A program made the translations under genes and the position numbers. 64,000 nucleotides of DNA, taken from NCBI GenBank assembly GCA_016794505.1, contig JAEUJZ010000145.1, positions 1-64,000 of the forward strand, read 5' to 3'. Within the stretch, counting starts at the first letter, position 1; every line of letters begins with the position of its first letter. Origin of the DNA: Myxococcales bacterium (GTDB lineage: Bacteria > Myxococcota_A > Polyangia > Palsa-1104 > JAEUJZ01). The notes beneath the pieces were generated by a model. The model searched no databases and had not been told where the DNA came from. It was given only the letters and a program-made list of their open reading frames with translations. This document shows, piece by piece, positions 62,059 to 64,000 of the stretch.

Positions 62059-62652
62059 TTACAGACGGACGCGGACTTCGTAACGGCGGTTCTTGGCTTG
62101 CTTGGCGGGGGTGTTGTCGGGCTTGACCAGCGGCTCTTCTGCGCCCTTGCCAACCGACAGGATCTCGCCCGCGGGCACGCCCTTTGCGACGAGCTGCTTG
62201 ACCATCACCGCCGCCCGTCGCGCCGACAGCTCTTTGTTGTGCGCTGCGTTGCCGCGGGTATCGGTGTGACCCGAGACCTCGAACTTAAAGCCCGAGACAC
62301 CGGCTGAGGTCAGCGTCTTTTTTGCCTGCAAGATGACGTTGGCCAGCTTCTGCGCCTTGCCGTCACAGCCAGGCTCCAGCTCGTCGCTGTCGCTCTTGAA
62401 GCTGCACTGGTTCTTGCGCGCTTCACTGAGCAGCTGATCGTTGACCTTCTTTTCGAGTGGGGCGGTGATCTTTTTGCCGGCGGCGCTCTTGGTCGCTTCG
62501 ACGGCCTTGTTGCCGACGTTCTTGGCGGCCGCCTGCACCTCGGGGTTGCTGGCGGCGCTCTTTACCGCGTCCATGAAGCCATCGGCGCGGACGCCAAAAA
62601 TGGGTAGAGCAAAGAAACCGACGAGGGTCAGGGTACACAAGCGGATGCGCAT
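62059..62652 (-). CDS. OmpA-family peptidoglycan-associated protein
   Basis: A 197-residue periplasmic protein with a signal peptide (RLCTLTLVGFFALPIFGVRA) and a C-terminal OmpA-like peptidoglycan-binding domain. The hallmark FEVSGHTDTRGNAAHNKELS followed by ARRAAVMVKQLVAKGVP and KNRRYEVRVRL is present. The N-terminal 70 mature residues are helical and Ala/Lys-rich (AVKSAASNPEVQAAAKNVGN), with two cysteines (NQCSF and PGCDG) that could pair. ATG 62652 is preceded by a strong GGAGGA. It would anchor the outer membrane to the wall. Confidence 0.9.
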   Translation of the reverse strand: MRIRLCTLTLVGFFALPIFGVRADGFMDAVKSAASNPEVQAAAKNVGNKAVEATKSAAGKKITAPLEKKVNDQLLSEARKNQCSFKSDSDELEPGCDGKAQKLANVILQAKKTLTSAGVSGFKFEVSGHTDTRGNAAHNKELSARRAAVMVKQLVAKGVPAGEILSVGKGAEEPLVKPDNTPAKQAKNRRYEVRVRL

Positions 62653-62802
62653 GAAGTTCCTCCGATAGATGGGGTCTTGGCGCCTGCGACCGAGGTCGCT
62701 CGGCAGCATGGATATCGACGTGAACGCAGCGCGAAAAGTCTCCGTTCGACGAAGCCCCCCTGCCTATTCTGGAGGAGACCCCGGCCCCTGGTAGAGGAAA
62801 AA

Positions 62803-63459
62803 TCAGAGCCTCTGCCACGTGCCAAACAGGCGATCCAGCCAAGGAAACGTGCCGGCATAGTTTCCCCGCCGGCCTTGGTGATCGAGCGCGTGGTGGGTGT
62901 GATGAAAGTCCGGCGTGACCACGATGTGCTCAAGTACGCCCCAGCGCAGCGACAGGTTGGCGTGCAGGAGCGCGGTATAGACCCGCCGCAGCAGAACCAG
63001 CGACGACAGCGACGACAGCGACGCCCCCAAAAGCAGGCCCGGCAAGGCCACGACAAGCGCATGCAGCAAGAGATCCAGCGGGTGCTGACGCCAGGTCTTT
63101 AGCCAGTCCAGCTGGCGCGGCGCGTGGTGCAGCGCGTGAAAGCGCCACAGCCACGGCACCTCGTGCATCCCGCGATGCAGAACGTACGCCAGAAGCTCGG
63201 CGCCGAGGAAGCTGGCAAGCAAGCGCCACAGCGACGGAGACGCTGACGGTATCCGCGTCGCAAGAACGGAAACGATCGGCGCCGCCACCACGTTGAGCGT
63301 CACCACGCCGGCAACGAGCCAGCCCAGATCGCCCAGCCAAGCTCGTGGGGTAAAGCGCGGGCGCTCGCGCGGCCACAGAAGCTCAAGCGGCCAAAGGATC
63401 AGCGCCATCAGGACGACAAAGGCAGCCGTCCGCACGACAAGGTCCATCGGCGTCGGCAT
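62803..63459 (-). CDS. Sterol desaturase/fatty acid hydroxylase family membrane protein
   Basis: A 218-residue integral membrane oxygenase with the di-iron histidine motifs of the family: HRGMHE near residue 95, FHALHHAPRQLDW near 108, and the late HHTHHALD near 185. Four to five hydrophobic helices surround them (LVVRTAAFVVLMALILWPLE, LVAGVVTLNVVAAPIVSVLA, LLLHALVVALPGLLLGASLS). This type hydroxylates or desaturates lipids; the exact substrate is unknown. It starts three bases after the upstream small membrane gene. ATG 63447, four codons in, is possible. Confidence 0.9.
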   Translation of the reverse strand: MPTPMDLVVRTAAFVVLMALILWPLELLWPRERPRFTPRAWLGDLGWLVAGVVTLNVVAAPIVSVLATRIPSASPSLWRLLASFLGAELLAYVLHRGMHEVPWLWRFHALHHAPRQLDWLKTWRQHPLDLLLHALVVALPGLLLGASLSSLSSLVLLRRVYTALLHANLSLRWGVLEHIVVTPDFHHTHHALDHQGRRGNYAGTFPWLDRLFGTWQRL

Positions 63460-63462
63460 GGC

Positions 63463-63690
63463 CTAGTACCCGTCGTATAGATCCGAGACCAGCGCCAGCC
63501 GAGCGCCTTCGAACAGCAGCAGAAGCAGCAGCGCACAGCCCAAAAGCAGCAGCAGGACCAGCGGCCGACGAAATCGCGACGCAGACCGCGGCGAGGCAGG
63601 TGCCGACGGATCGAGGAAGTGGTCGGTGGGTACATCGCTGGTGGCAGCAAGAACCAAAAAGGAAGCAGGTCCGCGGGTGTCTGTGTGCAT
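63463..63690 (-). CDS. Small single-helix membrane protein
   Basis: A 75-residue protein from ATG 63690 with a soluble N-terminal half and one strong hydrophobic segment (PLVLLLLLGCALLLLLLFEG) near the C-terminus, followed by ARLALVSDLYDGY. The stop lies three bases before the hydroxylase start, so the two are co-translated and probably act together. The ribosome site is weak. The frame is open upstream to 63825, but that part is not membrane-protein-like. Confidence 0.55.
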   Translation of the reverse strand: MHTDTRGPASFLVLAATSDVPTDHFLDPSAPASPRSASRFRRPLVLLLLLGCALLLLLLFEGARLALVSDLYDGY

Positions 63691-63909
63691 GTCCCAAAAG
63701 ATGCTCGACGACTCTGCAGGCCGCGTGAACAGGTCATGGAAAGGTCCGGGCAGAGCTGTGCAAATCCCATGCAGAAGGCCGAGCCCGGAAGAAAAACGCG
63801 CAGGCAGACGCCCGCGGGCGCCCATGGGCCAAGCGGCCGGAAACGACGTGTTCTGCGTCGCCGAACCGTTGGCAAAGCACTTGCAATCACCTCGCCCCGG
63901 AGGTGCCGT

Positions 63910-64000
63910 ATGTCGGGTCGTTTTTCGGTTCAGGGTTCGCTGCTCGCCGATCGCTACAAGCTGGATGAGGTGCTCGGCAAAGGCTCGATGGGCGCGGTGT
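63910..64000 (+). CDS. Start of a Ser/Thr protein kinase (cut by window edge)
   Basis: ATG 63910, with GGAGG seven bases upstream, begins MSGRFSVQGSLLADRYKLDE, followed by VLGKGSMGAV, the glycine-rich nucleotide loop of a eukaryote-like kinase. The rest lies beyond the window. It is divergent from the small membrane protein gene. Confidence 0.85.
   Translation, partial: MSGRFSVQGSLLADRYKLDEVLGKGSMGAV

Overview
The window looks like a GC-rich myxobacterial-type (Myxococcota, former Deltaproteobacteria) chromosome. Reasons seen in the sequence: three eukaryote-like Ser/Thr protein kinases (one cut by the right edge), many large cysteine-rich lipoproteins, PEGA, PASTA and TPR proteins, and an rpsP-rimM-trmD-SPOUT methyltransferase-rplS cluster of deltaproteobacterial type. 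TTG and GTG starts are used in places. No rRNA operon, CRISPR array or phage is present, and there is one tRNA. The lineage is an inference; no database was consulted.

Layout. 1-650: a broken IS3-family end (OrfA relic plus a probable terminal repeat) beside a stretch that folds into a three-way RNA junction. 650-4010: leftward ribosome/tRNA-modification operon, visibly AT-richer than the rest, with what looks like a decayed KH-domain gene between rpsP and rimM. 4.2-6.9 kb: recA and comM, leftward. 7.0-10.3 kb: rightward lipoprotein, SspB-like and TolC-like genes. 10.25-14 kb: a transmembrane kinase carrying a periplasmic-binding-protein domain, and a methyltransferase. 14-20.8 kb: two large lipoproteins and a COG1579 zinc-ribbon protein, then tRNA-CAU. 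21-26.3 kb: DUF255 thioredoxin-like protein, a frameshifted membrane gene, a TPR protein, a receiver-like protein lacking its phosphoacceptor, and ExbD/ExbB. 26.6-33 kb: a four-cluster ferredoxin/cytochrome-b-like fusion, then a copper P-type ATPase with a coupled lipoprotein. 33-40.4 kb: PEGA protein, a 585-residue protein of unknown function, apt, an SrkA-like kinase and an M4-like protease. 40.5-47.5 kb: a surface cluster of hydrolase, secreted protein, lipoprotein and TonB-dependent receptor. 47.6-51 kb: a NapH-like ferredoxin protein ending in a cyclic-nucleotide-binding domain. 51-64 kb: DUF2156 and GNAT acyltransferase genes, a PASTA protein followed by a kinase-TolB-TPR protein, an RND efflux pair, a Nudix protein, OmpA-like protein, sterol-desaturase-like protein and the start of another kinase.

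The most interesting points are: (a) a 15-bp dyad, GTCCG-N5-CGGAC, found in five copies or near-copies in two distant promoter regions, both before lipoprotein genes; (b) a receptor-type Ser/Thr kinase whose outer domain resembles urea/amide-binding proteins; (c) two modular membrane redox proteins with cyclic-nucleotide-type domains; (d) PASTA domains and their kinase encoded as separate neighbours; and (e) the folded RNA segment at the left edge.
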